Assembly: GCA_019677205.1 (NCBI GenBank)
Contig: JAAMXY010000392.1
Location: 1-28,230, forward strand
Direction of reading: 5' to 3'
DNA length: 28,230 bases
Source: Pinguiococcus pyrenoidosus
Lineage: Eukaryota; Sar; Pinguiophyceae; Pinguiochrysidales; Pinguiochrysidaceae
The position numbers and the translations under genes are program-made. Position 1 is the first letter of the stretch, and every line of letters begins with the position of its first letter. Positions 27,606 through 28,230 of this stretch are shown here, in pieces. The notes below the pieces were generated by a model. The model ran no database searches. It saw only the letters and a list, made by a program, of their open reading frames with translations, and had not been told where the DNA came from.

Positions 27606-28230
27606 GGCGCTGCTCAGAAGACGGAGCTGCCAGAACTATGCAATGATGTCGACGACTTAGTCGTATTTTTTCAAACGTCGCCATTTCTCTTTTTCTCGAG
27701 GTGTGAATGCGGAAGTGCCTCCTCAATCAATGCCTCACCGGACGTCGTAAAGAACTCGGTGGAGCAGCTTCCATACTTCTTGGAAAGGCCTCTCTGACGT
27801 GGTTTTGCGGGGCGGATTCGTGTGGCCCCTCCTATCTGGTTTTTCGACGCCTCATGAGGCGGGGCTGGGCTTCTTTTGGTTCCGGGTATGATGCGCTCTC
27901 ACCAAAGCTTCGCCCCGGAACCTATTCTTATCCACCCGTTACCGTTGTTTGGGCGCGTCAACCAAGGTCGCGGAGGATGAAAAGCGGCTGATTCGGCGTC
28001 GCAGGCCTTGAGAGGGGCCTCGACGGCGTCGACTTCCCGAAACGCGACCACGGCGTGCCATGGTTGTGCGCCCGCCGGTTATCTTGCATACTTGACACCA
28101 TCGGTCCCCAAAGTACAGCAAAGCCATCGGGAAGATCTCGTGATATCTATCTACTGCTTTGTCTCTCTACGCCAATGAAACGCCTGCCAGAACCGAAACC
28201 TCTGGCGTCTCTGGAGCTATAGTTCGGGGC
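27606..28230. other. Right-end interval with no supported gene
   Basis: These 625 bases lie upstream of the last minus-strand gene and probably hold its promoter, and perhaps a missing 5' exon. Short open frames on both strands lack recognisable motifs. One inverted repeat (27878-27922) is listed separately. A ccaat sequence near 28170 is the only promoter-like element noticed. Confidence 0.4.
27878..27922. repeat. Inverted repeat with 9-bp arms (GGTTCCGGG / CCCGGAACC)
   Basis: Perfect 9-base arms at 27878-27886 and 27914-27922 flank a 27-base loop. It resembles no tRNA (no acceptor, D and anticodon arms in register). It may be a protein-binding palindrome or chance; its upstream position relative to the minus-strand gene is the only context. 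Confidence 0.6.

Noticed and set aside
27069-27797. Plus-strand frame (242 codons) opposite the last gene
   Set aside because: The minus-strand exons join in phase with good splice sites and have coherent helical composition; the plus frame has neither.
27870-27930. Considered as a tRNA because of GGTTCCGGG
   Set aside because: No acceptor, D or anticodon arm could be placed in register.

Overview
This is nuclear DNA of a eukaryote. Every confident gene except one (the ankyrin gene at 18686-26641) is interrupted by short GT-AG introns of about 60-130 bases, or 163 where an assembly gap sits inside one. Nothing in the window looks prokaryotic or viral. The JmjC/cupin gene begins with a signal peptide ending in an 'ASAF' motif. 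That motif is the classic start of a bipartite plastid leader in algae with complex red-derived plastids (stramenopiles, cryptophytes, chromerids, dinoflagellates). Genes lie on both strands and all introns are GT-AG, so a typical core dinoflagellate is less likely. I cannot name the species.

Layout. 1-6526: three exostosin-type (GT47) glycosyltransferase genes, the first truncated by the window edge and pointing left, the other two pointing right. All three share one phase-2 intron at the same place. 6566-8119 (-): an unrecognised helical protein with a probable in-frame intron. 8371-10349 (+): a four-exon JmjC/cupin_4 oxygenase with a C-terminal Tudor-like domain and a basic tail. 10414-11746 (-): a secreted or organelle-directed tyrosine phosphatase with a C-T-A-G-K-D-R-T-G loop; its single intron contains a 48-base run of N. 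12432-18062 (+): an eight-exon, about 1672-residue protein with a seven-bladed RCC1 propeller, an acidic insert, a Cys-rich segment, a possible IQ motif, a WW domain and a poly-Asp tract. 18686-26641 (+): a single-exon 2651-residue protein with dispersed ankyrin repeats. 26753-27605 (-): an unrecognised two-exon helical protein. 27606-28230: no supportable gene.

The gene order is compact. Convergent pairs are separated by only 39, 64 and 111 bases, and divergent pairs share promoter intervals of about 250-1150 bases. The three GT47 genes are a local family shaped by duplication and probably by gene conversion. I see no evidence that the remaining genes form a pathway; they look like unrelated neighbours. 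The best leads are the oxygenase with conflicting targeting signals, the conversion tract between the inverted GT47 copies, and the two very large repeat proteins.
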